Part shown: positions 1 through 11,700 of the stretch, piece by piece
Layout: every line of letters begins with the position of its first letter
Numbering within the stretch: position 1 is the first letter of the stretch
Origin: Leptodontidium sp. MPI-SDFR-AT-0119
Taxonomy: Eukaryota; Ascomycota; Leotiomycetes; Helotiales; Leptodontidiaceae
Assembly: GCA_020726505.1 (NCBI GenBank)
Contig: JAHLEZ010000012.1
Span: 620,001-684,000 of the forward strand
DNA: 64,000 nucleotides
Direction: 5' to 3'
Made by a program: the position numbers and the translations under genes
Notes under the pieces: model-generated
Told to the model about the DNA's origin: nothing
What the model saw: the letters and a program-made list of their open reading frames with translations, nothing else
The model's database searches: none

Positions 1-880
1 TTAGAGAGAGTAGTAAAAGTTCTCCACCAAACAACATTTGGGATGCGGTGGTACACTTGTACTGACGTTATTGATTGTATGAGTATATCTCTCCATGCAG
101 CTGAACCTAAAGCGACGAGGAAAGCCCCATGTGGGGTCCGAATAGCATCGGGTTGTGGATTGAAGGCCCCACACCCTATTCTCTATGTGGGGGCCTTTTG
201 CCTTCACAACACCAAGCAACGTGTTCTCGACCTCAGCAAGGGTGGAGCTTCAGCTTGGGACAACAGATGAACTGGGGCTATCCCACGATGTCTTGACCAG
301 CTTCCCGATTAGTAATAAAGGATATTTTCTCGTCGCACCTTAAAGTGAGCCCTGCATTTTGCGAAACAAAGTCCACCAGTGACAAGAATCGAAAGTGATA
401 CACATCAACCGGAATGCCATATCCTTGCCATGAATGGTCACAGGATCTAGTCTGTTGGTATATTGTTGGACTCTATTCACCGTCCTGCTGCCCACCCGCC
501 CGCCCCCCCAAATTCGCCAGTCCCCCCAGATGACTTTGCCATTCTGAGATCGTCCCCCGCGCCAAGGCACCGGGCGTAGGGTTAGAGTTTGGACCCATCT
601 GAATGGACTTAAAGGCCCCTGCTTGCGCATATACGGTGCAAGAAGAGCCTTTTGCGCTAAGATCAAGATCTAGCTCGCATTGTTTTGGGTAGGTTTATAT
701 GGGGGGTGGTTTGAGGGAGGGGTGCCGATTGGACCTAGGAAATTAACCTCCGACGGGCCGGGTTCTCAACCACTGTATTTCCAATGAATGATACATTGAT
801 TTCCACCTAATTGAACCTTATTTTTGGTGGTGCTAATTTTATTCATTTTGTGAATCCAACTCGTAAATTCGACTTCAAAC
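1..880. other. Intergenic sequence, no gene recognised
   Basis: I see no reading frame with protein-like composition or a recognisable domain. There is a C-rich tract around 485-530. The region ends in the likely promoter of the gene that starts at 881/938. Confidence 0.5.
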
Positions 881-2008
881 ATGTCTATCTTTGAATCGTC
901 ACTTTTTATCCATCATCTCTTTGGATTACCTTACAATATGGCTTCTTCTGCAACTGCCATTGATATCGACGACGGCGATTCTAATCTAACTACTCTCAAT
1001 TCAGGGGATACGCCTACAAATCCATGGAGCAACGATACCCCCCAAATTCAGGCTCTTCAGAGAGCTTTGGGCGACAAAATCCAATATCAACAGGTCCTTG
1101 ACAGTATACCGCAAGACCATAGAATTAAGATCAATTCGGTTCGATATATCACGTATGAGCCATATCGTACGCCGAGAGAAGTCAAGGATGCGTTGATAGG
1201 GCTGTGCACCCACACATCACAAGACACCGAGGCTGCGGTGCAACCATTCACCGTCGAGGGAGGAATGAAAGAATTTCAAGGTTGGCTGACAAAACAAGTT
1301 TCGGCGGCTGGAATGAGATCGAAAAAGAGGAGCAGGCCCATTGTTGAAGGTGTCGATACTCCTGCCGAAGCAGATGACCAGCTACCCAGCAAAAGGCAGA
1401 AGGCTACGATTAGTAGTCCGCGAACACAAACAGTATCTAGTGTAGACGATCAGGATGCTGGGATTGAACCAACGCTACCAGACTTGGACCATAACGTCGA
1501 TGGCTCAAGTATAGCAAATGAGCGGTCAAGGGAGGAGCAAAACAGCTATTCACGCAACAATCGCATCAATGTACCCCCCACCCAATCGCCATTGTCCGAA
1601 GCCAAAGTCAATGAACCAAGATGTCAGACCTTGGGACATCAGAGGCCTGAGTCAAACCTCGCGCCATTCACTTCTACCAAAGTGACCGGAGCACTAGCAA
1701 ACGCGCACAATACTTCTCCACTTCCCACAGCGTCTCGTTCCGCCGGCCAGGCGTGCTATGCGTCCACGCTCGCCTTATCATCGCGAGGACAGGAACCACA
1801 AGGAAGCTATCAGCCTAACACCTGGTCAGCAATGTTGATTGTCGAAGGGTACAGGCCGCGCGCCTCTGCGCAGTCATACGACCGCCCAATGGATCAGGGG
1901 GAGGCAACTCATCACTATGTCTGGCCTGAAGCGACATCCAAGCCTAATCCTACCGAGCCAGCGTTAAAATCGTCCTCGTTCATATACAAATTTCCGACTC
2001 GACTCTAA
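881..2008 (+). CDS. Hypothetical nuclear protein, low-complexity, no domain recognised
   Basis: A single uninterrupted frame of 375 codons without introns. I do not recognise the family. The first 110 residues look ordered (a stretch around residues 50-105 could be a small fold); the rest is Ser/Thr/Pro/Gln-rich and probably disordered. Two basic clusters near residues 146-150 (KKRSR) and 170-174 (SKRQK) resemble a bipartite nuclear localisation signal. A second in-frame ATG at 938 (residue 20, MASSATAIDIDD) has an acidic, serine-rich start typical of fungal nuclear proteins and may be the true start; the 19 residues before it are hydrophobic and less convincing. The protein could be chromatin- or transcription-related, but that is inference from composition only. 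No paralogue is visible in the window. Confidence 0.6.
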   Translation: MSIFESSLFIHHLFGLPYNMASSATAIDIDDGDSNLTTLNSGDTPTNPWSNDTPQIQALQRALGDKIQYQQVLDSIPQDHRIKINSVRYITYEPYRTPREVKDALIGLCTHTSQDTEAAVQPFTVEGGMKEFQGWLTKQVSAAGMRSKKRSRPIVEGVDTPAEADDQLPSKRQKATISSPRTQTVSSVDDQDAGIEPTLPDLDHNVDGSSIANERSREEQNSYSRNNRINVPPTQSPLSEAKVNEPRCQTLGHQRPESNLAPFTSTKVTGALANAHNTSPLPTASRSAGQACYASTLALSSRGQEPQGSYQPNTWSAMLIVEGYRPRASAQSYDRPMDQGEATHHYVWPEATSKPNPTEPALKSSSFIYKFPTRL

Positions 2009-2217
2009 CTAGACTTTGGACCGCAGCTTCCTGAAGATCCGGTGGAATTCCCCTTCGCTCGATGATATTGCAAGTCATTCACTCAATGGTTGGTGGTTTT
2101 GAAGGAGGTTGATGCTCGGGTGGCAGATGAAGCGTTGTAAGGCTGGCTTAGTGGTGCGTGAGATTGACCTTTGGGTAACATATGTTGCAAATGATAAGAG
2201 GATTCACGGGCTTTTAG

Positions 2218-3909
2218 CTAGAGCATTCCTATAGGTTTGTGGTTTACAGGTATTTCGCCAATCGTTGTTTCGTAGGCATCCCGTTGCATTTTGCGCCTTT
2301 CGGTGACGGTTTCCCTGTCGTGCAAGTACTTGTATCGAGAATCGAGTAACCTGTAATGCTCCTGCCATGTCATTTGACCTCTCCACGCTCTGCCTCCAAC
2401 AGTTTCCAGGCCAAGTGGGCGCCACGGGAACAGCTTCTTTGTTTGTGTGCGCGCCTTGAGATGTTTGCGGACTTCAGGTGCGATACAACCGCGTGGGCCG
2501 AGAATTGTTAGGTGAGGAAGGTTACGGATCTTCAAAAGGCTCCATATTCTCGGGTCATCGACGGAAGATATCAATGGTGAGGAAGGCAGGCAGATTCGAA
2601 GCCACGATATTCGCATAGAAGCCCAGTGTTTATGAAGATGCTGAAAAGCCTCGTAAGCATAATCGGTAGTCCGCTGGCCCCAACCCGTCGCCGTATGGTC
2701 GTCGATGTATGAGATACTGAGGAACTGAATGTGTTGTAGAATTAGAGCGTCTCGGCTAGGACCGTCTTCGAAAAAGGCTACCAAAGTCCGCAGGTCGCAG
2801 AACTCGAGGGCTTCGCCAATACGGACTTTGACTGGAGTAGTCTCTCTGCCTTTCGTGGAAGTTGAGTAGGGGTGGTTGAGGTATACCGAACGGAATTCCC
2901 TCGATACTGATGCCACTGGATGGTGTGCGACCAATGTAGTCGATAGTGCACGCCCGTTGAACGACGTCGTTTTCAAGCTCTTCAACTAACTGACGTTTTA
3001 CTACTTCGAAACGGACTTTAGTCCGTTCTAAGAGGGTATAAACGCACGTAACGAGGCCGTTGCCAAGAACGGACTAAAAAACTAGGCAATTATGAAATTA
3101 TTAAAGAAAATAATTTAATTTTTTAATGTTTTAATAAAGCTTATATAGTTACTTAATTAAAGCTTATTATTTTATAAAAACACAAGAGTTTTATTAGAAC
3201 AAAATGAAATTCGTTTTGAAATTTGAAAATTTTCACTTAATTATTCGAAGACCCTTAAAGTATACACCGAAAAAGTATATTATTACGAGTTATAAACGGG
3301 TTACAAACGACCCCGTTCCGTTGAAGATCTCTTCAACGAACGGCCGTTTAAGGTAACAGAAACGCACTATAGTCCGTTTGAGGTTTTAATCAACGAACGT
3401 CAGTTAGTGCCGTTGAACGAGAATACGAGCAAACTATCGACTACACTGTGTGCGACATGGTTCTTAACACCACCGCCGAGCGGTGGTGGTCGAGCGTCCG
3501 CGACGATATAACCCAAGATCTGCGAGGTGATCTCTGCAGGTATGACGGTCGTGTTGTTGTGGAATGTATAGAAGGTTGGGGGAGTAGAGTGGATGCCATG
3601 ACGAAGGTTGGATGCTCGTTCATAGGTTGTTGGCAGCCGTGAATGGACCAGGCAATTTTGTATGTAGTTGTTCACCGGGCTCCTGATGATCGCTGAGGCG
3701 GTTGCTGTGGCGGGAAGTGCTGCGATTGGACCTTGTTCTCCTGGCAAAAAAAAGTGTGGTCGACAAAGCCCAGAGGGGAGAGGCCTTTTTGGCCGAGTTC
3801 GGGGGCTCTTGTGGAAGCCGTAGTTCCTGAACAGGTATGCTTTGCACTGGTAACCGGGTAATATTTGAAAGGGTTGAAGAAGGAAGGTAGGGTTCTTGGC
3901 ACGGTCCAT
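2218..3909 (-). pseudogene. Fungal hypothetical (F-box-like) gene split by a TIR element
   Basis: Two same-frame minus-strand pieces flank the element at about 2965-3409. The upstream piece (3909 to 3403) contains an F-box-like helix, IPAEITSQILGYIV, then VVDSLLVFSFNG and runs into a stop inside the element. The downstream piece resumes with SFNGRALSTT and continues through HHPVASVSREFRSVY to the stop at 2218; its first codon is TTG, so it has no start of its own. The shared residues SFNG are encoded by an 11-bp direct repeat at the insertion borders (2954-2964 and 3410-3420). Element plus one repeat copy is 456 bp, a multiple of three, so the pieces lie in register. The pattern of an N-terminal F-box-like helix followed by 'VSREFR' is common in fungal uncharacterised F-box/2EXR-like proteins; I give no specific function. 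The true start upstream is not resolved. Confidence 0.6.
2965..3409. mobile_element. AT-rich non-autonomous TIR element inserted in a gene
   Basis: About 445 bp of AT-rich, non-coding DNA lies between two copies of CCGTTGAACGA (2954-2964, 3410-3420). Its ends carry imperfect inverted repeats of roughly 45 bp: ACTAACTGACGTT at 2985 matches the reverse complement at 3396-3408, followed in both arms by an AAACGGACT-type block. The left repeat starts about 20 bp inside the direct repeat, so the exact left border is uncertain. I see no transposase, so this is a MITE-like element. The superfamily is not assigned. Confidence 0.6.
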
Positions 3910-3945
3910 TGAGGCTCAAACTAACCGATCCTTGGAAGACTTCTC

Positions 3946-4679
3946 TTGACGACTGGTCCTGCCCACTTCATGCCAGTCAACTATCACCAAAAGGATTTTG
4001 GCCTAGTACAGCCCATTGGGAAGAATCTTCGGGCGATGATCCAGCTTCGCCACAAGGAACTCTCACCTTCGAAGCGATTAGTAGGGCCCTGGCATCAAGA
4101 GCCTTTTCAAGGAGTCCCCAAATGGCTGTACGACAAGGCACACGAGGAAGTTGATCAGCGAATACTCGAGGAACTTACTGGCCGAGTTTACTACGATGTC
4201 GGAGGATTCTACGAGCGATACTTTGAGAGGAAGTCCTGGACGAACAACGCCAAGCATATCTACGAACAGTCGAGGACCCAATATGCAGAGGTCGCTGTAG
4301 CGAATGGCCGGATCCTTCACTTCAAGCTCCATTCTGTGAGCGGTTCATGAAGTTCCAGGACACTGTTCTCAGCGGACGACGCCGCAGATACTACACATCA
4401 GCTAACAAAGTGTTGAGGGGCTCGGAGGCTGATCGCAAGCTTGACATTTTTCTCACCCCTGCCGATGCTGCCTTACCAAACAGCGAGCACGATGCCCCAC
4501 CTCAACCTTCAATGCCTGAAACGCTAGAGTTTGTGTTCCCTAGAAATTATGACTCTCTGGCATTGCAGATCGGCAGTACTAGGTCAGATCAAGCTCACAG
4601 ACACAACGGAATACACGCATCCTTCATGCCTTGGTCTCGACTTGCTTTGTATCACCACTATCTCAGCATCTCGCTCTGA
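3946..4679 (+). pseudogene. FunK1-type fungal protein kinase, N-terminal fragment
   Basis: The frame from 3946 (a TTG, not an ATG) encodes GRVYYDVGGFYERYFE followed by IYEQSRTQYAEV; a second frame from 4347 encodes FMKFQDTVLSGRRRRYYTSA and then the block NKVLRGSEADRKLDIFLTPA. From memory of the family these are hallmark segments of the N-terminal half of FunK1 (Pkinase_fungal) proteins. The change of frame near 4335-4347 (C-E-R-F-M-K-F in the new frame) is a frameshift. After SEHD, near residue 55 of the second part, the expected continuation into the kinase core is missing and unrelated sequence follows. No catalytic HRD/DFG region is present. It is therefore a truncated, frameshifted relic. 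A C-terminal FunK1 fragment occurs separately at 43611-44019 on the other strand. Confidence 0.65.
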
Positions 4680-5118
4680 CAGGCCCGCGCAGAGTCGCTT
4701 CCGGAGAATCAACGAACAGACACATATCCGAAAGGTAAGGACATCCAATCAATTCTAGTATGCCATCCATTAGCTGGAGAGCGTTACACGACATCACCAC
4801 CACGGATCCTTGCCGTAAGGCATCTGGAGGCTGGAGTGTCTCGACACAGGTGATAGCAAAATGATGAGGCGCACCTTCAGGAGAGAATCGGGACTCCCTC
4901 GACCCCCTGAAGGGTTTCACAGTCTGATCAGCCAGCGTCAAGTATATGGTGTGTATTGCTTCACAGTTTGTATACATTATCCGGCTCTCCGACCTCTACA
5001 GATTACGTATTTCCACAGTTTGTACACACGATTTACCATAGACGAAGAATCTGCACTATCTAGAAGGTGAGACCCTCGGGGAAGATTTGATGGGGTGCCC
5101 CATGATAGGAAGAGTGGC
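4680..5118. other. Unassigned sequence left of hAT element 1
   Basis: No supported gene. A minus-strand frame at 4663-4977 is open for 104 codons and has a protein-like look (for example CVETLQPPDALRQGSVVVMS), but I recognise no family and it overlaps the FunK1 relic end. Confidence 0.4.
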
Positions 5119-5126
5119 CAAAGTAT
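5119..5126. repeat. Target-site duplication of hAT element 1 (left copy)
   Basis: CAAAGTAT immediately precedes the left terminal inverted repeat and is repeated exactly at 8128-8135 immediately after the right one. An 8-bp duplication is the signature of hAT transposition. Confidence 0.92.
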
Positions 5127-8100
5127 CAGAGTGGCCGTTAAGTCAGCCGGCTTTTAAGCAAGCCATTAAGCTGAGAGATATCTGTAAGCCAATCAGCGTC
5201 AAGATTTTTGCTAGCCAATCAGCTGTAATAGGGCCAGCTTATAAGCTAGCTTATAATCTCATATGATTTTTATAAGTGATTTTGGAGTCATGTTAGTAGG
5301 GGTGAAAATGATGGTTCAGTGCCTCGCTTCAGGCTTTTGAGTGCCCCGGAGCGGAAAAAGGTCCTCCGATAGGCCAAAATTAGGCGGTGAGGCGAGGCAG
5401 GATAATGAGATCTCTGCTTGAAGACATCGTCAGGACACACTAACTCACCTAAATCATCAAAATCATTACCAAAATCATGTCTCGCCATACTACGCCTAAT
5501 TCAGTCAACGAAGAGGCCTCTCAGGCCTCTGGAGAAGCACCTACAGCCTCTCCAGCCCCTATTTTGAACCCCTTTCAGTAGATGATGGCTCCAAAGGCAG
5601 TAGCACCTCCCCAAACTCGTTTCTTTCTCCAAGACAGTTGTAAGAGGCCTCTGCCGAAATATAACGATAACTACGACCCTTATAAGCCTACAAGAGATGA
5701 TTTACCTATAGATTACTCTCCATATGCGTTTGGAGAGCCGTTGTTTGATGACCGGCCGGTAACTGTGGCGAATCTTCCAAAAGGCATGGTTTTGTCCTTA
5801 GCAACGAAGAAGTTAAATCGTTCGTGGATTTGGCAGCTTGGCTACACTTTGAGCTAGCCTGGGACTGTAAAAAAGGTGTCATTTTGGTGTTGTAAACACT
5901 GTAAGTCTATGATCCATCCCTCATTGATTATGCTAACTTTCTGAGGTCATCACGACTAGTATTTCGCTCGGAATAAGACGTACTTCTTTAACAGCAACTC
6001 CCTCAAAAACGCGGAAGGACATATGGCGAAGATACACAAATTGGACAAATACGGAGATATGAATAAGCTTCCTTCCGACGCAACACCTCCTCCACAAGCC
6101 TCTGGAGTCGTCAATGGAGGTTACGATAAAATCATACCTTTCCGACACCTTGAGTTTAGAAATGCCTTCACTAAATGGCAGGTTATGGACGATATTAAAC
6201 ACAGAAAAGCAGCGTCTTAACACCTTCGCCGTCTCTTCAAAATCGCGAATATTGACGCTGTCAACGCTCTCCTAACATCACACTCGACATTAGAGGTTTG
6301 GGTGAAAGAGATGTTTGACTATTTTGAACCGGCGATTATCAAAGACGTGGCAGAGGCTCAGTTTAAGATTTCTATCTCTTTTGACGGCTGGGGATCGAAG
6401 AGGGAGAAAATCAGCGTTGTTGCAATGGTCTTATATTACACTAACAAGAAGGGAGAAGTTGTTACAGTACTAGCTGGCCTACCAGAGCTTCCTGGCCATA
6501 GGAAAGCCGGTGTTGGTACGTTTTTTTCTGCTGATCTTTGCTCTCTCTAATATCTCTTTGTAGATCAAGCATCAGTGCTTCTACCGCTCCTTGAACGATT
6601 TGGCATCAACGAATACAATATCGGTTGGTTTGTCCTTGACAATGCGCCTAATAACGATACAACGCTTGTAGAGCTTTCAAAGTCTCTCAAATTTGACCCG
6701 AAACAGCGTAGACTTCGCTGTATCGGACACATCCTCAACCTCATCGCCGAGCAGTACTTATTCGGGCAAGATACGAAAACATTCGAAGATGAGTTTAAGA
6801 AAGCTGGTCCGGAGGTGAGGAGACAGCTGTGGAGGCAACGCAGAGAGCTAGGAAAGCTCCACAACTTGGTTGCACATATTATGGCCTCTAGAAAGCGTAG
6901 TGTTGTATTTGACGCGTTACAGGTTGATATGAATGAGGGGAAAGCAGCAGGAAAGGTGTAGAAAGTGGTCTTAGACGGAGGAATTCGCTGGAATTCGTCA
7001 TACTAGATGATTGTACGCGCCATGGCTCTACGAGAGGCTCTCGACACCTACGCCTTCAAACTACGTCTCTCTTCTGACGCTCTTGACAAAGAGGTGTTTG
7101 TTAACGATTATCTCGCTGACAACGAGTGGGAGACTCTCAGGCTAATCTCTTAACACCTAGAACCTCTCTTCCGACTGACCAAAGACCTTGAAGGCAACCC
7201 CGACCGCGATAACCTAACCTCAGTATCCCATGGCGCGTTGTGGGAGCTGTTACTTGTATTTGAGGACTTGCTGTCGCACTTCGAGGTGTTGGAGACTGAA
7301 GCAAAAGCTGGCCGATTCAACAACCACGAAGGCATACAAGAGTCGATTACGCTGGCGTGGGGAAAGACCAAAGAATATTACACTAAAACCGACGCCTCAA
7401 TTGCGTGGATGGCGGCACTAGTACTCTACCCTGGCTGGAAATGGCAGTATTTCGACCTACACTGGATTGGAGATAATAAGAGATTCGTGGTTGCTGGGAA
7501 GTCCGCATTAAGGAAGCTATGGGAGAACGACTACAAAGGAGAGGTTATAGTACGCGTGGAAGAGAGGTCACCAGAACTAGAGCTTCCGAAGTTATTCAAA
7601 GCTACGGTGTTGGAAAGGCTAGCTCCTCCCCTTGCAGGGAGCTCTACAGGTCGAGTGCCTTCACGTCAATCAAGCAGGAAAGATCAATTAGCGTTGTATC
7701 TTGAAGAGCCATTGACTGACAAACCTCTCTTGCTGTACTGGCTTGACAAGAAGGCTCAGTGGCCACAGCTTGCAAAGATGGCTGTCGATTTTCTGAGTAT
7801 TCCTGCCATGAGCTCGGAGTGTGAACGTGTTTTCTCTTCTTGTTCTATGCAAACTATAGTACACAGTTCTAGGTTATCGGGAGAGTTACTATGGAAGCAG
7901 GAGTGTTTGAAGAATTGGCAGCGTCGGGGGTTTGTTGAGATCATGCGAGCCTATAATGCTGTAGACTTGGGTAGAGATTTTTGAATATACTTCTATTTTT
8001 GGAACAGCTTATTCGCAGCTTATCAGCTCTTCAGTTCAAGCTATTAAGCTGGTGGTACGGAGGTAAGTCAGTCAGTTGAGAAAGATTCTCAGCTGATGGC

Positions 8101-8127
8101 TGACTGATTGGCTTAATGGCCACTCTG
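5127..8127 (+). mobile_element. hAT-family DNA transposon, copy 1 (3001 bp)
   Basis: The ends are CAGAGTGGCCGTTAAGTCAG on the left and, as reverse complement, CAGAGTGGCCATTAAGCCAA on the right, flanked by perfect CAAAGTAT duplications. Subterminal regions are crowded with motifs related to AGCTGATTGGCTTA and CTTATAAGC in both orientations, as expected for hAT transposase binding sites; the same motifs fill the ends of the second hAT and its nested MITE. The interior encodes a hAT transposase on the plus strand that is full-length in architecture but carries nonsense codons, so the copy is not autonomous. Confidence 0.93.
5477..7984 (+). pseudogene. hAT transposase, broken by nonsense mutations
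   Basis: Start chosen at 5477 (MSRHTTPNSVNEE). The order of segments matches copy 2: N-terminal FGEPLFDDRPVTVANLPKG, then SISFDGWGSKREKISV, LDNAPNNDTTLVELS and GHILNLIAEQYLFGQD in the catalytic core, and the C-terminal hAT dimerisation region SIPAMSSECERVFSSCSMQT. Likely introns lie at about 5900-5959 and 6517-6563 (GT...CTAAT...TAG). In-frame stops occur at about 5579, 5856, 6218, 6959, 7002 and 7151; several match Gln or Trp codons in copy 2 (for example KQWKVV versus KV-stop-KVV; AQHLEP versus S-stop-HLEP), as expected from C-to-T changes of RIP type. The protein would cut and paste the element; this copy cannot make it whole. Confidence 0.9.
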
Positions 8128-8135
8128 CAAAGTAT

Positions 8136-8449
8136 CTTCTCTGGTGTGGAAGTTTGTAAACCACAAAGGAGTCGGTGGTCCACCCATTTCTACCCGAATG
8201 CAACTTTCCTCGGTTGCAACCAACAATAGGATAGCCTTTCTCAACTCGCTCCGAGGTTTTCAAACTCAATAATTATATATCTCAATACAAATACTAAATC
8301 TCAAGCTCCTTTAATTTTGCCATCACAGTTGAGAAAACATTAATTTGCCCTGTGAAATTCCTGCTCATTCAATCTGTCGAAATCCGAACTAGCCAACCGG
8401 GCACACATATAGGCATCTTGGGTCTAAATGTAGAAATCCTAAAAGGCTT
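8136..8449. other. Spacer between the two hAT insertions
   Basis: No gene seen. The right part may hold more of the decayed mitochondrial-carrier relic, but I could not read a confident frame upstream of about 8450. Confidence 0.4.
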
Positions 8450-8572
8450 GCATACAGCTTCTTCAAATTCCTGTCCCGAGCCATTGAGCTATTCCTGAAA
8501 CTCCCACTCCAGACCGTCCTACGCCGTGGACAAATGGCTGTTCTGACGTCGCCCCAATAACAGTGTTCCGGG
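8450..8572 (+). pseudogene. Mitochondrial carrier (Ugo1-like) relic, left part
   Basis: One plus-strand frame reads FFKFLSRAIELFLKLPLQTV then LRRGQMAVLTSP. A membrane segment ending in a P-x-x-TVLRR motif is characteristic of mitochondrial carrier repeats, and this form recalls the outer-membrane fusion protein Ugo1 of filamentous fungi. The frame meets TAA about 15 bp before the hAT insertion site at 8572/8573. The sequence continues beyond the 3.5-kb hAT element at 12089. A frame difference and the nonsense codon show that the gene was decayed independently of the transposon, or has decayed since. Confidence 0.55.
8565..8572. repeat. Target-site duplication of hAT element 2 (left copy)
   Basis: GTTCCGGG precedes the left terminal repeat of the second hAT and recurs exactly at 12089-12096. 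Confidence 0.92.
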
Positions 8573-8708
8573 CAGAGCATCCAATAAGTCAGCCAGTCAG
8601 CTAATCAGCTGAGTCAAAACTTCAGCTGATTGGCTTACAGCAAAACGACAACTGATTGACTTATGAGGACCAGCTTATAAGCAGCTTAAAAGCTAGTACT
8701 TTGATTTT

Positions 8709-11700
8709 CTATTTGCTGAAGTCAAGAAGTGCAGCGTTCCAACAAGTCTCCATTTGAATAGCGCCTCTTTTCTGCCAGTTTTTAAGGCATTCCTGGTGCC
8801 AAAGCATATTACCACTCAAATTAGAGCTCTGTGGAGTAGTCTGTAAAGCGCAAGAAGAAAAGACACGCTGACACTCAGAGCTCATTGCAGGGACAGAAAG
8901 GAAATCAAACGCCATTTTACATAACTGTGGCCACTGGGCCTCTTTTGACAACCAATACTCCATAAGAGGCTGATCTGTTGGTGCCTCTTCAAGATACTGA
9001 GTCAACTGATCTTTGCGAGCTGAAGACCTACTCCGCGTGGAGCCAGAAGGTAGGGTAGGAGCCAACTGATCAAGAACTGACTCCATATAAGACCTCCGAG
9101 CCGACGGCTCCGGGGATACCTCAACTCTGGTGGCAGGCCCCTCTATTTCCTTGTATTCTCGCAGCCATAAGGCTTTGAGGTTTGCTTTGCCTTCTTTGAC
9201 GAATCGAGCCATGGAGGGGCCACTCCACTGTTGATCAAAGTAGGCCCATTTCCATCGGGGGTGGAGTACTAGAGCCGCTATCCACGCTATTGAAGCGTCT
9301 GTTTTGCTGTAATATTCTTTGGTCTTTCCCCAGGCGTGTGTAATAGAGCTCTGTATGCCTCTGTGGTTGTTGAAGTCGCCATTCTTTGCCTTAGCCTCAA
9401 GATTCTCAAAGTGAGTGAGTATATACTCAAATACAGGAAGAGTCTCCCATAAAGCACCATGTGACGCTTGTTTCCTTCCCTCCTGCAAATCATGGTTCCC
9501 CTCAAGGCCTTTAGTAAAGTGAAATAAGGGCTCTAAGTGCTGTGCCATCAAAGCAAGGGTCTCCCATTCGCCTTCGCTGAGGTAGTCGTTTTGGTGTATT
9601 TCGACGTCAATAGGGAGCTTAGAGAGTCGTAATCAGAGTGTCCAATAAGCCAATCAGTCAGCCATCAGCTGAGGAAATATGTCAACTGATTGACTTGTAA
9701 TTATATTAGAACTGATTGGCTTAGCTTATTAACTTATCAGCCGCTTATAAGCCAAATTTTAAGTAAAACGTGATTTTAAGTCACGTTTTCGTTGTATTTT
9801 AGTTTATATTTTCTTTGATTTTTAAGCTTGTATCACTCATAATTAGCTTAATTTACATCTTAAAGTAGCTTTAACCTATAACAAAGTAATATTAAAGTTA
9901 TATTTAAAGCTTTTTTATAACTTTTTAAGAGGGGGAAAAAATATAAAATATCCTTAATTTTAAGGCGTTTTGAGCGTGAAAATCGTCTAAAATACACCTA
10001 AAAATACCTTATAAAATACCCCGGAGCTTATAAGCTAAAGATCAGCTGAGAATATACGAGCTGATTGGCTTAGGGCAAGGGCTGAGCTGACTGACTGAGG
10101 CGAAATAGCCAGCTGATTGGCTAGCTTATAAGCCGGCTGGCTTATTGGACACTCTGGTCGTAATTTATAGGCGTACATATCGAGAGCCTCTCGTAAGGCT
10201 AAAGCGCGTTGAATCATACAAAAAGACGCGTTCCAACGTATTCCACCATCAAGCACCACCTTCCACTGCTTTCCAGTAGCCTCACCAACGTTATGCTCCT
10301 TTTGTAAGTCGAAAAACAGGTCCGTACGCTTTCCAGAGGCCATGACGTGTGCCACTAAGTTATGGAGTTTTCCAAGCTCTCCGCGACGCCTCCAAAGAGC
10401 TCGCCTTTCACCTGGCCCCCCGCTGTTGTATTCGGCTTCAAAGCTTGTCGAATCTTGGCCAAATAGATATTGCTCGGCGATCAAATTAATGACGTGTCCT
10501 ATACAGCGTAATCGTCGTGTTTTCGGGTCAAAGAGGAGTGTTTTGCTAAGCTCTAGAAGTGTGGTATCGTTGTTTGTTGCGTTGTCAAGAACGAAGTAGC
10601 CAAGATTAGTAGAAGTGACTCCAAAGCGTGAAAGGAGAGGTAAAAGGACTGAAGCTTGGTCTGTAAAAGTTAGCCTAGAGGAATCGTTAGTAGAAGAGCA
10701 GCTTACCAACACCAGTCTTGCTATGCTTTGGCAGCTCTGGCAGGCCAATTAGACGTGTAACGGCCTTATTCTGGTTGTTAATAAAATGAGCAACAGCTGC
10801 AACGACACTAACTTTCTCTCTCTTTGAACTCCACCCATCAAAAGAGAGGTGAACCTTCGATTTGGCGTCTCTAATCTCTTGTATAATATAAGGCTCAAAG
10901 AAACCAAACATATCGTGTACCCATTGACTTGTAGTTGACGCTGAATCAGGAAGAGCTTTTAAAGCTGTAGAGTTGGCAATAAAAAAGAGCCTTTGAAAAG
11001 AAGGTGAGACTGATTTTTGGTGTTTGACGTTGTCTATTATAACCCATTGAATGAAGGCGTTCTTGAATTCAAGATAACGGAAAGGTATAATTTTGGCGTA
11101 ATCTTCATCTACGACTCCAGAAGCTTGTAATCTGACAGGTTCTACTGGCTCCGTTGTAGTAGAAGGGGGTAGTTGCCAAATATCTCCATATTTATCAAGG
11201 TAATGGTGGGTGGCAAGGTGTGTTTCGACATTCCGGAGTGTATTCGTAGAGAAAGTGGTCTCCTTATAGCGACTGAAGACAGGGTCATGGTGGCCTACTA
11301 ATTAGCCAATTAGTAATAGCAGACTGGGTAATACATACAGCGTTTACAGCTCCAAAAAGTAGGCTGTTTTGGCTTAGAAAGCTCTATTAGACAGTATCCA
11401 AGCTGCCATACCCATTGAGTCCGTGGTCGTTTGGGTGCTGGAGCTAGGGTCTTTCCCCGAGGTAAATTAGCCACAACTACCGGCCGATCATCAAACAAAG
11501 GCTCTCCAAAGTTGTATGGAGAGTAATCAGGTGGAAGAGTCGTATTCTGAGGTTTATAAGGGTCGTACTTGGCGTTGTATTGAGGGGGGGGGGATTCGAC
11601 AAGAGTCTTTTGGCTTGATTTGCACCGAAGAAGCCGAAGATTCCATCATACGTCGAAACGCGCTCCGTACAGGTGCAGTGGTGCTCGCAGAAGGCATAGA

